Shown: positions 9,785-22,400 of the stretch, one piece after another
Position numbering within the stretch: the stretch's first letter is position 1
How the letters are laid out: the number at the start of each line of letters is the position of its first letter
NCBI GenBank assembly: GCA_030248195.1
Contig: JASAND010017838.1
Span: forward strand, 24,078-88,077
Direction of reading: 5' to 3'
Source: Trissonchulus latispiculum
Taxonomy: Eukaryota > Nematoda > Enoplea > Enoplida > Ironidae
Length of the DNA stretch: 64,000 bases
Made by a program: the position numbers and the translations under genes
Notes under the pieces: generated by a model
Told to the model about the DNA's origin: nothing
The model's database searches: none
The model's input: only the letters and a program-made list of their open reading frames with translations

Positions 9785-12536
9785 TAGGCATGGGCACGGG
9801 TAGTCGGGTACCCGACGGGTACCCGGGTACCCGAAAATTTTCGGGTACCCGGGTCCTGCTTCGGGTACCCGATATCCAGTTAATACCGGAAAAAACCGGA
9901 TAAAACTGGGATTTTCCAGTTTACCCCCTCCCCCACAACACTCAAAAATTTTAAAACTTGACGAATCGAGCTAAAATTTGGTAGGTGTATGTTTTCAACC
10001 ATCCAGAGCTCAAATATTGCAAAGTTTTTCATTAAGCGAAATTCTATATTTTTTCCATTTTAAACGGAGACTAAGGGAACCGTAAAAGTTTTGACCCCCA
10101 TTTTACTGAACAGTTGCATATAGCAATTTTTGGGGACCAGAACAATAATTTGAAATCAGTTTTTCGATTCGGTTTTCCGTTAGCTCCGTATAAGTTCACT
10201 TTTGAAGCTTACAAGCTTAGCTCATACATATGCAGAACTAACAAAGCTCAGAATAAAAAACTGATTTTAAATTTGTGTTCTGTGTCCCCGATAACTCCGA
10301 TAATTTTTGAGTGGTGGAGGGGTAAATCGTAAAGATCCACGGATTTTTGCAGAACAAGTTTAAGCTCACGTTTACTGTGACAATATTGAATATTGCTTTG
10401 ACAAATTTTCCACAGTAGATATCATGACTTCAGAACGTTCCCTAATTGTAATGAGCATAGAAATGAGTCTGAACTTTCATAAATCAGTCCAGTTCACTGA
10501 AAGTGATGATTTTAGTCAAATTTTTTGAGGAACCATAACCGATTCGGAACTACGGATACTTGCTTGTTTCTTTGACATATTGGCTGCTTAAGGTGCTGGT
10601 TTCCTTTCGGGTATTTTTGACTCCTACGGCTTTAATCCTTTACGCAAAGGGCTAAAATTTACGAAATAACCTATTTCCGTGCTCTTTAACATTTTAGGAC
10701 CAGTCCCGTATTCTTAGGCCAAAAGATAAGAAAGTTTTGGTTTTTGGCCTTAAGCTCCAAGTAGGTAGACAAGACACGGGATTTGTTGGTATGGCTGGAA
10801 AGAGGACTCGAAAATGAACATTTTTGCTCTTACAACCTTTGAGCTATCTCCAGTGGTTAAGTCAGTATAAGCAAAAACCTGTTTTTAGGGTCAAAAATGG
10901 CCATTTTCGAGGAAATCAGTTTTCTCAAAATTACTGCCACATGTTAAGGACAAAATTGGCTTTGTTATACTCAATCGATACATCGTCCAAATGCACATTT
11001 TGTGAATGCCTATTAGCCGGACTTTATTTCTTTCAGCTAAAGATTTGGCCGAAAAACCATTTTGGCAAAACTGCGATTATTTTGTTTCGAACATCGATTT
11101 CTCAAAAACTACTCGACGGATTCCGGAGATTTTCGGCAGAATCAAAAATTCGCACTTCTGCGGAGGGACGTTTTTCTTGGTTTGGGCTAAAACATATTGA
11201 GTTGCAAGAAAACTCAATGCGAAGTTGCGAAATTTCGTGTTACTGTGCATTTGGCCGATTTTCTCGACCGTTAAGACCTGCTGAGCCAAATCCAAAAAAA
11301 CGTCCCTCGGCCCATATGTCCTTCATATCGTGGCACAAAAAGAACTTTTGGCCTATTCTTCAGTTTTGAGAAATCGATGTTCAAAAACTTTTGGTCTATA
11401 TTCATCCTGTTAGATGTCAGCTTGTCAGAAAATTTCTGCTATTTTTTTGCTAATTTTGCCAGTTCTGTAAGCTCATGAGAATGTACAGATAATAAGCTTT
11501 AAAACGATGTATAAAGGTCTTTGCAACTCCCAAAATTGCGAAAGTTATAGCGTTTCAAAAAAACACCACAAAAGCACTGCACAAAAGGATACCACCACCT
11601 TAAATAGTTTGGAAAGACAAAAACCATCTAGCACGAGCAAATAATGCATTCGATACATTGACCTGGTATGAGCCCTTCTATGGGACTGAGAAAACTCGAT
11701 AATCGGATCTCGCAACTTTCCTTTCTTTACGGCCTTTCCGCGAAAGTAAGCTGAACTAAAAAAGTTAAATTGAACTCGGCCTTTAACTCTACTCTACTCT
11801 TTTCTAGTCTAGACTAATGCACCTTTCAAACAGATCGTCCATTTTTATAAAATCTTAATGATACAATATTCTGCCAGTTTTTTGATTAGTGGTTTTGTAA
11901 TATAATTGCACTACGACTTTTGATAAATTTAACATTCTTGAAAACAGCAATGCTAAAAATATTTTTTAAAATCGTGGTGAACACAGATTTCGTGATTCTA
12001 AGCCAGTTCGGGAATTGCAACCTCAAGGTAACTTGCTTAGATAACGTTTATATTAAAATTCAACCCTATGCCAATGCCAATGCCAATTTTTGTAAATCAG
12101 CCGTAAGTCTTCATTCCAAATTCAGCTGACCTCTTTTTCACCAGAAAATAGTTTAATACTATATATCAAACAGTAGCTAAAGCAAAAGCTAACTAAAGCG
12201 AAAACTGTACAGATTTTTACAATTCTATTGAATTGTGTAATAGTTTGAGTCCATTGTTACAGTGGGACTGCAAAAATTTTTGTTATGGTACCAAATACCA
12301 ACACTTTTCGGCATCAGTCACCCTGCAAGTTAAATTTATAAAAGAATTAAGCTGAAATATGCCGCAAAATTGTTTTATTTTAATGGCAAACAAAAAATAA
12401 GCATTAAAATTGCGATTTTGTTTCCGGGTACCCGACAACTGTTCGGGTACCCGGGTAGTGTTGCAATTACCCGACATAGGGCTTCGGGTAGTGCCGGGTA
12501 CCCGGGTCCAATTTTTTGGACCCGTGCCCATGCCTA
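9785..12536. mobile_element. non-autonomous hAT-like element inside the foldback element
   Basis: Ends are TAGGCATGGGCACGGG and its inverse CCCGTGCCCATGCCTA, flanked by a perfect 8-bp duplication GTAAATGG (9777-9784 and 12537-12544). An 8-bp duplication with short TIRs of this type marks the hAT superfamily. Both ends carry clusters of the palindromic word GGGTACCCG as subterminal repeats (9805-9880 and 12425-12510), likely transposase-binding sites. There is no transposase ORF; part of the interior (10588-11603) is a separate TTAA element. Length is 2752 bp. Confidence 0.88.
10588..11603. mobile_element. TTAA-target element, copy 1 (nested in the hAT-like element)
   Basis: 1016 bp including TTAA at both ends. 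Termini read TTAAGGTGCTGGTTTCC and, inverted, TTAAGGTGGTGGTATCC. A second copy at 20334-21354 matches along its length. TTAA duplication resembles piggyBac-type insertion, but no transposase is present, so family placement is inferred only from the target. Confidence 0.8.
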
Positions 12537-12944
12537 GTAAATGGTCCTGAAAATCCAATTAAAAATTTTTTGCATTGAGTGAGTCGCGAGTAATAGCCAG
12601 TCAAAGTTGGAAAAGCGGCAAAGCTCAAAGGATTTTGAAAATCGAAAAAATTGAATAACTATCGCAATGTTTGACGAAATCAGCTGATATTCGGGATTCA
12701 AAATGTGTGAGACATGGGCTAATTTTCTACCGAACGGCTAGTTCCTGTCTTCTACTGATCTTTCAAAACCTAAAAAATCGGCTTCTTTTGATGAATTTTA
12801 ATTTAAAAAAAATTTTTTCAACCAAAAGAAAGTTTATGCCATGACGGTTCAGAAAATATATACATTGCTGCAGCAAAAATGTACCGGTAATTCAGTATAA
12901 ACAAAACAATTTCGCTCCCTACATTTTTTTGGTCAGACTTTAGT

Positions 12945-13120
12945 TTAGTGAGGGTGGGTAGCAAAAAGAGGTTCCCGTTTGGTAAGGGTAAGCAAAAGGG
13001 GCCTTCCGATGAAGGGTCGCCAACAGCCAATCTTAGCCTGACTTAGCGACCCTCCCCCCCCCCCAAACGGGGACCCACTTCTGCCAGCCCCCCCCCCAAA
13101 CAGGACCCCTTTTGGCTACC
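12945..13120. repeat. C-rich low-complexity spacer with a partial inverted partner
   Basis: Contains runs of C and AAACGGGGACCC-like words. A segment (AGCAAAAAGAGGT near 12961) recurs inverted near 14005-14030 on the other side of the second hAT-like MITE, so the MITE appears to have landed inside an older short repeat. No gene. Confidence 0.5.
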
Positions 13121-13981
13121 CAGGGATGGAAACTGGGTCATGATTTTTGACCCATGACCCACTTGACCCAAACGCAAATTTGACCCAGACCCAAGGCGAC
13201 CCATGAAATTTGAAAATTCCGTGACCCAGACCCAAATGACCCAATCGTTTTCATGACCCGGACCCAGCTGACCCAGGAATTTTTGTGACCCAGACCCAAA
13301 TGACCCAATAAAATAACTCGACCTTAACTGAATTTACATTATCCTTTTGTGAAGTGGTTTTGAAACGCAATAACTTTCTTGATTTTTAGGTATACCTATA
13401 CATACCGATTTGTATAGTTTGCAGGTTCATAGCTCCTCAATCTTGTCATTTTTATTATTTCAGTAATAGTTATTTTACTTGGAGGATCTGATTGGTTGAT
13501 GTAGCAAAGCATTTAAAATTTTAAAATTTATGGAAGTGTACATGGCTTTTGCTACGTGAACCGGCGAAAACATAATGACCGGACAAGGCACAGCTAACTC
13601 TACTGAATTCAGAGAAGCTATACTAAATTCTAATGAAAGAACAAACGAAACTAAGATTGTCACTACAGCGCAATTTAAATGTAAACTCAATTTAGATTTC
13701 GCGCCGATTTAAAAAATTTTTGTAGCGGCGACAGTTTTACGTAATTGGAACAATCCCAGATCTTCGAATTTGAAATTTGGTAAGACCCTGTGACCCAGAC
13801 CCAAAATGACCCAATAAAAATTGCTGACCCAGACCCAAACTGACCCGCAGGAAGCTTGACCCAGACCCACACTGACCCAAACGGTTTAGAAAATTGGTGA
13901 CCCAAGACCCAGTGACCCAAGCAAAAATGGCGACCCAAACGACCCATGACCCAGTGACCCAAGACCCAGCTTCCATCCCTG
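13121..13981. mobile_element. 861-bp hAT-like MITE
   Basis: Terminal inverted repeats are CAGGGATGGAAACTGGGTC and, inverted, CAGGGATGGAAGCTGGGTC, with a perfect 8-bp duplication TGGCTACC at 13113-13120 and 13982-13989. Both subterminal regions hold about ten copies of GACCCA/TGACCCAA-type words in the same orientation, spaced 9-20 bp. No transposase. A diagnostic hAT structure. Confidence 0.92.
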
Positions 13982-13989
13982 TGGCTACC

Positions 13990-15482
13990 CCCCTCCTCCA
14001 GACGGGGACCTCTTTTTGCTATCTCCCCCATCCAGCAAACCGGGAGGGGTATGTTTGTCGACCCCCCCATATTCGGAGGAACATTCGCGTGTTATGGGCG
14101 GAGCACCATTACGCAATGCCAAGCAGAGAAGCCCTGTAGTGGCTTCTTCTCATAATTTATATATAGTTCAATTATGCACTCTGGCATTGTTGCACTGCTA
14201 TTTTTTTACAGCCACCTCACCCCAGTCGGTGCTCCGGTTAGGGTAGCGCCAGCTTAGAACGTATGCATTTTTGAGGGAAGGGGAGTGCTGACACGGAATG
14301 ATTGCCATTGCAATTACCCGAGGTGTTCTACAAGGCACTGTTGTTGTTGTTGTGGCATTGTTGCACTCTTGTATGCATTTGCACGAAGTGTCCAACATTC
14401 ATTTTAAATTTTTTGGCATATTTGCCAAATCAATTTGCCATAACATGTAGACAACTGGTTTGCAGCATGGTACAAAACGGTCTTTCCGTAGCACAAATGA
14501 AAGAACAAACGAAACTAGGATTGCCACTAGAGCACCTCCGACCCGAAAAAAATCAAGTTATATTCAAGTTATATAATATTACAAAGTTATATCACTGAGA
14601 AATTAAATTTAAGACAAAACTGCAGTTGTCGCTGAGGCTAAAACTCTGGCACAAACAATTTTAAGGCCCACTATCCCTTATGGCATACGGCACAGTAGAA
14701 TATTCCGAAGTCAGGGCTTAACAAGGGAGGATGACTAACATTGACGGAAAAAGCGGGACATCTGGAGGACGATGCAAGTTGTGCTATGTGTGCGGTCACT
14801 GTGCAATAACAAACAGCGAACCAGTACGTGAGGCGTTTTTGATGAAATTGATACGGTCAAGCAAACCTTCATAATTTTTCCTAAAAGATTGTATTCAAAG
14901 CTATTTCCTTATGTGTTTGCTTTTAACAGAAGAGTTTACAGAAGATATAAGTATTGGAAAAGGCATAAAGGCTCTCGTTGGAATTTGTTTCAATTATTGG
15001 TGCATCAAAAAGGTAGCCTGCCTCCACGCCATCCACAGCTTGTATTTAGCTGCATGAATTAAAGTAGGGTACTTTTGCCATTATTCAGAACGGGCAAACT
15101 AGCGTTACGATTTCGTGTTTCCTATCTAAACTAAAGAGTGATAAATAAGTGTTGTGCTTCAGAGGTTTCTATAGAAACCAAATTATGACTCCGGCTAGCA
15201 AAAATGAGTATCTAAGATTAAGTTGTTTCTCCTTTTTCAGTATTCAGCATGTAAAGTCTTGCTCCGTCAATAATGCGTGAAAAAGTTTTGTTACTTTCCG
15301 GCTAAATTATGATTAGCATTTTTGGCATCTTGATTTTTAAACCAGATAGCCTATGTGGTGCCTTGAGACTAATTGTAAAAATTCAAGGTTCCCGAAATTC
15401 CAAAAATTTCCAGTAATTCAATTAAATCATTAATTTCACAATTTACCTGGACGTGACACTGGATTCTGTGAAATTCCTTAAT
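13990..15482. other. intergenic, no gene seen
   Basis: Starts with C-rich sequence, then ordinary AT-rich DNA. ORFs here are short and lack domains. GTTGTTGTTGTTGTGG near 14340 is a short simple repeat. No RNA gene recognised. Confidence 0.5.
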
Positions 15483-15484
15483 TA

Positions 15485-16001
15485 CACTCTTAGAAATGTT
15501 CCAGTAGAAACTACAGGGATCACCTTTGTAGATGATAAATACAAAAGCTTTTGTAAAAATACAGATTAAGCCTTGTAATTTTTACAGGACGTCGTTGGTA
15601 GTTTTTAGGGTGAATTTTTTGTAAACGGCCGCTCCCTGCCGAAAATATTTTGGGAGCAGCCGCCCCCCCCCCTTTGAAATAATAGGTTGCTCCAGTAAAA
15701 TTTACAGGATTTGTCTTGTAAAAACTACAGGTTTGGTATCTGATTTAGGATTTTCAAGGAAGTCGAACAAAACTACAGGTTTCTTTAATATTTTTTACAG
15801 GAAACTCCTGTAGTAAAAACTACAGGTTTCTTTAGTATTTTGTACAGGAAACTCCTGTAATTTTTACTATTCGAACCGGTAAAAATACAAGTGACTTTTG
15901 TGGAAATACAGGAAGCTCCGCTAGTGACTGACCACACAGGAGCACTTTTGTAGAAAACTACAAGAATTCCTGTAATTTCTACAGCAGTCTTTTTAAGAGT
16001 G
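15485..16001. mobile_element. mariner-like MITE with internal palindromic repeats
   Basis: Ends CACTCTTAGAAA and, inverted, CACTCTTAAAAA, flanked by TA on both sides (15483-15484, 16002-16003). The interior is a run of ACTACAGG and CCTGTAG words in alternating orientation every 20-50 bp, so the whole element can fold. No ORF of note. Superfamily placement rests on the TA duplication alone. Confidence 0.7.
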
Positions 16002-16003
16002 TA

Positions 16004-16425
16004 CTCAGAGAAACTGAAATGAACAGGTTTTAAAATGAGTTTCACAATTTCCTTGAAAATCTTAGGGATTCTGAGAAATCCCTTAAATTTTCAGGGATTT
16101 CGCGGAATTCCTGATTTCACAATGTCACCTTGACATCTTACAATCCGGATAAAACAATACGCTGACATTACTGTAATTAAATACATCGCTGCTCACAACG
16201 CTTCAAGTAAAACCAAGAGGCGACTGCAAGTACCCGACCGTTTGAAACAGACCTCAAACTAAGGTTGTCCGCGATTATGAAAAATTTTTAGACTTAAATT
16301 AAATTTACATTTAATCAAAATATTTTATTGAATTATCATATTCCACTACTTTTAAGTGTGTGAAGGTCTGTTCCTCCTAAAGTTTTGAACTGATTGGTTG
16401 TTTTAGGTAATAGCTTATACTGTTA
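16004..16425. other. upstream region of copy B
   Basis: AT-rich 5' flank of copy B. No promoter element could be assigned with confidence, and no repeat matches the flank of copy A. Confidence 0.4.
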
Positions 16426-19400
16426 ATGCTTCCACTGCGAAAGAAAAGTGGAATAGTTTTCGCACTGTTGCCGTCATTTACAGTAATAGTAGTTCTTCTG
16501 ATAATCAATAAACGTAACAACATTCTGCAGCTGAATTCCCTAAATAAGGTCACTACCGATTTTTATAATCCCAATCGATTACTAACCAGCAAAATTAAAA
16601 TGCTTCGTGAGAAACCCGATTTTGGGAGAGAACGTTTTCCTTTCTGTGATCAGCTGTTTCAACCAAATGTCTCAACCATACTTCTGGAGAGAGCCATTCA
16701 CTGGAAGTTTAAAGATGTCCAATCCGACTCTGAAATAGCTGCAGCGACCTGCACTAGTATAGCCGAAAAATATCTATTTCCAACGGGATACCGAACCAGA
16801 TCAGAGGCCAACTATCCTATTGCCTATGTAGTTATGGTCTATCAGTCTGCATATCAGGTTTGTCACAGTACACTGCATTGTAACAAATGAAAAAAACGGC
16901 GCATTCCGACGATGCAAGCACAACTGTCCGTGATTTTACATTTCACTTGTTATTATTTGCAGGGCATAAAACCCAAGCTCTGACATTTTAGATCCAAGCT
17001 TATTAATCTGTTCTATGCCTGCTTTCCTAAAACCATCACTGTAGATTATGTGCAAAAGAGTGAAGATCCCATTAATGAAACATCTGGATTGAAAAAATTT
17101 CAAAAGGCGCACTCTGATGTAATCCATAAATTAGAAAAGCCAAACCATTTCCCTACTGTTTAACTTATCTGATACATTTAAGTTTCAGGTAGCTAGGTTG
17201 CTGCAAGCTTTATATTGGCCTCAAAATATATACTGTATTCATGTCGACGGAGATTCGGCGAAGACATTCAAAGCCGCGATAGAAAACTTAATCAGCTGTC
17301 TTCCGTCGAATGTTTTTATATCAAGTGAGCATTCTATGTGTACTAATGCTTCTGGTCTGGCTAAACTGCCATATACAGTGCTGTCATCAAGTTATAGTGC
17401 TGTCTAATCGAATGAATTGGGTATGTTAATACTCTTGTCCGTATTCCCCCGGCAAAGTTGGTGATTATTGGGAGATCCAACTGTGTTCAATTTTTGATAA
17501 GTTGAAGTTCGGGAATTTTGTAAAGCCCAAAAATTTTAAACAGCCAACTTTTTGAAATCTTTAAAATTTTTGCTCATACAAAAGGTGACAATGATCATAT
17601 TTTCGTCTTGTATCAGCATTTGCAAAGGCTATCTGCTTTCTGTACAGCTTTCCCAACTTCACAGATCAGGCAAAATTACTGCCAACTAAGGACATAAACT
17701 ACCAGAATATGTAGTTCTTACAAAATGTTAAGGAACATGTAATAGCTTACGCCAGCAAAGCTCTTTTCTCAAGGGAACAAGCATGGAGTGCCTATCAGAA
17801 GAAAGAATACTCAGTGGTATGGGCCATAGACCAATTTTGTTCTTCTCTGTTTGAACGAAAGTTTTTTCTGATAACTAACAACAATGCTATGGTTTACATT
17901 GATTGTCACAGTCACACTTTAAACACCGTTGAAGAGCACTCGATGTATTGTCAGCATATATGTATGTTGGTGCAAGAGTAATAATGTGATGGGGAGCCTG
18001 CGGCGACTTGTTGCAGGCGGCCAAGACGTAACCGATGTATATATAAGTTCTCCACAAAGTTTCCCAACAAGCAGGTTGCAGAGCAGTTGAGCAAGATCCG
18101 TTTACTGCTACACGCAAGCACAAAACAACATGCCACCTCTCATCTATCACTCGATGCGATCTCACTCTAAAGTTACTCTTTTTTACCGCATTACTCGAAA
18201 TCCCTTTACATTTCCCCCTCCACAAACAAGTATAAACATGCATAAAAACAATAAAACTTATGTATAAATACAGATAGCAATTAGAATAACACAAAACAAG
18301 CAAACAAACAAACAAACAAACAAACAGGAGAGCTAGTTACCATCGTGTGCACTTCTTAACAACGGACTCAAAAGTTTACTATTGTTATTATTATATATTG
18401 TTATTCAAAAATTTCCAGCAAGCTGAGTGCCAATTCCGTAATCATGCACAATCTTCTAATAAATTAATTTCAAAAACTAGCATTATTTGGTGTACATAAG
18501 GGTCAGCACACCCAACCAAACCTCGCTAGATCTAGCGCCCAAAACGTGCACTGCGAAAGGCATCAGAATTTTTTTAAATTGTTACGTTTAAATGACATCA
18601 GAAGTTTAAATCCGATTCTCAAGTCCTCCTAAGGTTCCCGCCACACCCACACGGACTACCGAGGTCTGACCACCTCACCGTTGGTCTGGCAGAAACTAGA
18701 AGACACTCGCACTCAAACTGGGGTTTGTGAGAAACTAGCAGCGCACTCCCCAATGCAATCGAACAAAACAACATTCAATCAACGTATAGTAGGTCTGTAC
18801 ACCCAGTTGATAAATGTTGTTTCCTTCAGGCTCTTATTAATTTCACTTTTCCCAGGTATTCCTAGTTCTAAATGTCCGAAGCACAGTCACAGAAAGTAAA
18901 GAGTAAGAGAGAATACGATAATCTTAGATGGTAGGGAGAACTATTGTTGTGCTGATCTCGTCACGAATGGCTTTAACCTGTCCACGTGGACAACCGTCAC
19001 ACTACGGGGATGGGAGTCTTTCTTTATTTCGTAATTGACCGGTGATGTTTGCCTGATAACAGTGTATCCGGACTCCCAAGGTAGCAACCTCGAGCTTTTG
19101 GGCTTTACCTTGAGTAAGACTTTCTGGCCAGCCTCGAAACTTATGTCCGTCGTATGACGGTCATAGCACCTTTTTTGCCGTTCCTGTGCTACCTGTATCT
19201 TGTTGGCAGCCGTTTGAAAAACGCCCCCTAGGCCTTCCCGAAGCCGATTAAAGTACACATTTTGGTCTACCATCACGTGCGGCTTGCAGTTGGGATTGCT
19301 CACCAGACGAGGCTCTCTACCGTACACTAGGTGGAAAGGATAAAACCCTGTCGAAGCTTGCACGGAAGTCCTGAACGCAAAAGCCACAAATGGGAGGTAA

Positions 19401-22400
19401 TGGTCCCAATCAGTACGCCTTTCATTCGCGTACGAGAAAAGCATTGTTTTTAAAGTGCGATTGAATCGTTCAACCAATCCACCTGTCTGCGGACGGTACG
19501 CAGTGGTTTGCACTTTTTTGCATTCCAGCAGACGGACTACTTCGTGCATTAATTTTGATGTTAGGTTCGGCCCCTGGTCAGAAATAATTTTGCGAGGACA
19601 CCCGTGGCGGCACACTACAACAAACACTTCCGGTCATTTAGTGAAATAATCTACAAAGACTATGATATACCTATTCTTCCTTCGTGTGGACGGCAACGGC
19701 CCTATCACGTCCACACCTATACAGTCAAACGGCCCCACTTTTACTGGTACCATAGGCGCTTTCCCGCGTCTAGCAGGCTCCTTTAATTCCTGGCATTTAG
19801 GGCATGACTTGCAAAAGTGTTTCACGTCTACTGCCATGTTTCTCCAGTCGACATGTGGTTGTAGCTGCGCTAAGGTTTTGTGTGCCCAAAGGTGCCCTGC
19901 AAAAGGTGAGTTATGATAGTTTTCTAAGACTTGAAGCTGTAGACTTCTTGGGATTACCAGTCGCAAACTTTTGTTGCGACGGGTTAAACGATAAACTATG
20001 CCATTTTTGACAACGAAGTCTTTCATTGTAATACCTCTCGGCAGAGCGTCCGGGTGAACCCTGTTTTCTAGAACTCCCGTAAGAGCTTTCGTGAAGTTAT
20101 CCCTCAATTGCTCCTTTTTAATCTCTCCAGGACACAACGTGCCCGTCAGCTCAGTACAAATCGCGGCTATTTCAGCATGGGGTGCCTGCTCTAGTGACGG
20201 AGACCGTGACAAGGCATCCGCATTTCCGTTTTGAGACCCAGACCGGTACCGCAATGTAATGAAACCGTCATATTGCCTCAGTTCGTCTACCAAATGCTGC
20301 AAACGAAATGAAGGTGTGTTAATTGAATGGAACTTAAGGTACTGGTTTCCTTTCGGGCATTTTTAACTCATACGGCTTTAATGCTTTACGTAAATTTCCA
20401 AAACTTACGAAATAAGCTATTTCCGTGCTCTTTAACATTCTGGGACCAGTCTCATATTTTTAGGCCAAAAGATAAGAAAGTTTAGGTTTTTGGCCTTAGG
20501 CTCCCAGTAGGTAGAGAAGACACGAGATTGGTTGTTATGGCTGGAAAGAGGACACGAAAATGAACATTTTTGCTTTTACAACCTTTGAGCTATCTCCAGT
20601 GGTTAAGTCAGTATAAGCAAAAAACTGTTTTTTGGGTCAAAAAATGGCCATTGTCGAGGAAATCAGTTTTTTCAAAATTACTGCAACATGTTAAGGACAA
20701 AGCTGGCTTATTTATACTCAATCGATACAGCGTCTAAATGCACATTTTATGAATGCCTATTAGCCGAACTTTATTGCTTTAAGCTAGAGATTTGGCCGAA
20801 AAACCATTTGGACGAAACTGCGATTATTTTGTTTCGAACATCGCTTTCTCAAAAATTGCTCGCCGGATTCCGGAGATTTTTGGCAGAATTGAAATTCGTA
20901 CTTCTGCGGAGGGACGTTTTTCTTGGTTTGAGCTAAAACAACGCCAGATGCGAGAAAACTGGACGAAATACAAAGTTGCGAAATTTCGTGCCGACGCACA
21001 TTTGCCGGATTTTCTGGAGTATTGAGACTTATTGAGCCAAATCCAAAAAAATGTCCCTCGACACACATGTCCTCCATATCATGGCACAAGAAGAAATTTT
21101 GGCCGCTTCCACAGTTTTGAGAAATCAATGTTCAAAAAGTTTTGGTCTAAATTCAGCCTGTCAGATGTCAGTGTGCCAGAAAATTTTAGCTATTTTGTTG
21201 CTAATTTTGCTGCTTTCGTAGGCTCATTTGAATGTACAAATTATAAGCTTTAAAACGATGTATAAAGCTCTTTCCAATTCCAAAAATTGCGAAAGCTACA
21301 GCGTTTTAAGGACTCACCACAAAAACACTGCACAAATGGACACCAGCACCTTAAGAAGCGGGCGATGGTCTGTGAACACAGTAAAGTTCTGTCCCTATAT
21401 GTAAGGCCTAAATTTCCGCAGGACCCGAACAACAGCTAATGCTTCCCGTTCAATGGTAGAATACCTAGATTCATCTGGCGATAAAGACCTGCTGATGTAG
21501 CTGACGACCTTTTCGTGCCCATCTATGACTTGCGAAAGCACACCTCCTAAACCTTTACCACAGGCATCGGTCTGTATTTGAAACGGCAACTCAAAATTCG
21601 GCATAGTCAAAATTGGGTCCCGCTGCATTTTCCGCTTCAGATCACAAAATGCGCGTTCGCATTCTTCGTTCCAATTGAACGGCTGATCTTTGCGAAGCAA
21701 CCTATTCAGCGGCTCTGCAACCACAGCTAGATTCGGGATAAATTTCCGATAGTATGACGTTAACCCGAGGAAACTTTTGACGCCCGAGGTGTCCTGCGGC
21801 CTGGGAAAATCATTAATTGCCTTCAATTTGGAAGGGTCCGGTTTGACACCTTTCGCAGTTATGACGTAACCGATGAAAGGCACCTCTTGTAGGCAGAAGT
21901 TACACTTCTTTCCTTTGATTTTGAGATTAGCTTTGCGAAGACAGTCTAGTACAAGACCTAGATGGTTGAGGTGTTCTTCGAACGAATTAGAAAATATGAT
22001 GATGTCATCTATGTACAGCAGACAACAATTCCAAAGCAGCTCCTCGAGGACAGTGGTCATCAAACGTTGGAACGTCGGAGCATTAGTGAGGCCGAATGGC
22101 ATGACCTCAAACTGGTACAAACCATCCCTAGTCACAAATGCTGTCTTTTCCTTGTCGCGATCATGCATAGCGACTTGTCAATACCCACTTATTAGATCCA
22201 ACGTAGAGAAATTTTTAGCGCTGCCCATAGCGTCTAAACATTCATCTATCTTCGGTATAGGGTAGGTGTCCTTCTTAGTAATGTTATTAAGTTTTTTAAA
22301 GTCAACACAAAATCGATCGGTACCGTCTTTCTTTTAACAATTACGACTGGAGACGCCCATGGTCCCGATGACTTCTTAATAATTTTCCTTTTCAGTAAAT

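Larger units (their letters stand above)
8846..12944. mobile_element. foldback element with about 600-bp inverted arms, split by a hAT-like insertion
   Basis: The left arm starts ACTAAAGTCTGACC at 8846 and runs to about 9430. The right arm is its inverse, in two pieces: about 9600-9784 and 12545-12944 (ending GGTCAGACTTTAGT). Arms contain the same words in opposite order, for example GCTGCAGCAATGTATATA and AGTCGCGAGTAAT. Removing 9785-12536 plus one 8-bp duplication restores a continuous right arm, so the unit was about 1.34 kb with a spacer of about 170 bp. No transposase is encoded and no convincing outer target duplication was found. It starts 84 bp after the stop of copy A, so it may lie in that gene's 3' region. 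Confidence 0.85.
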
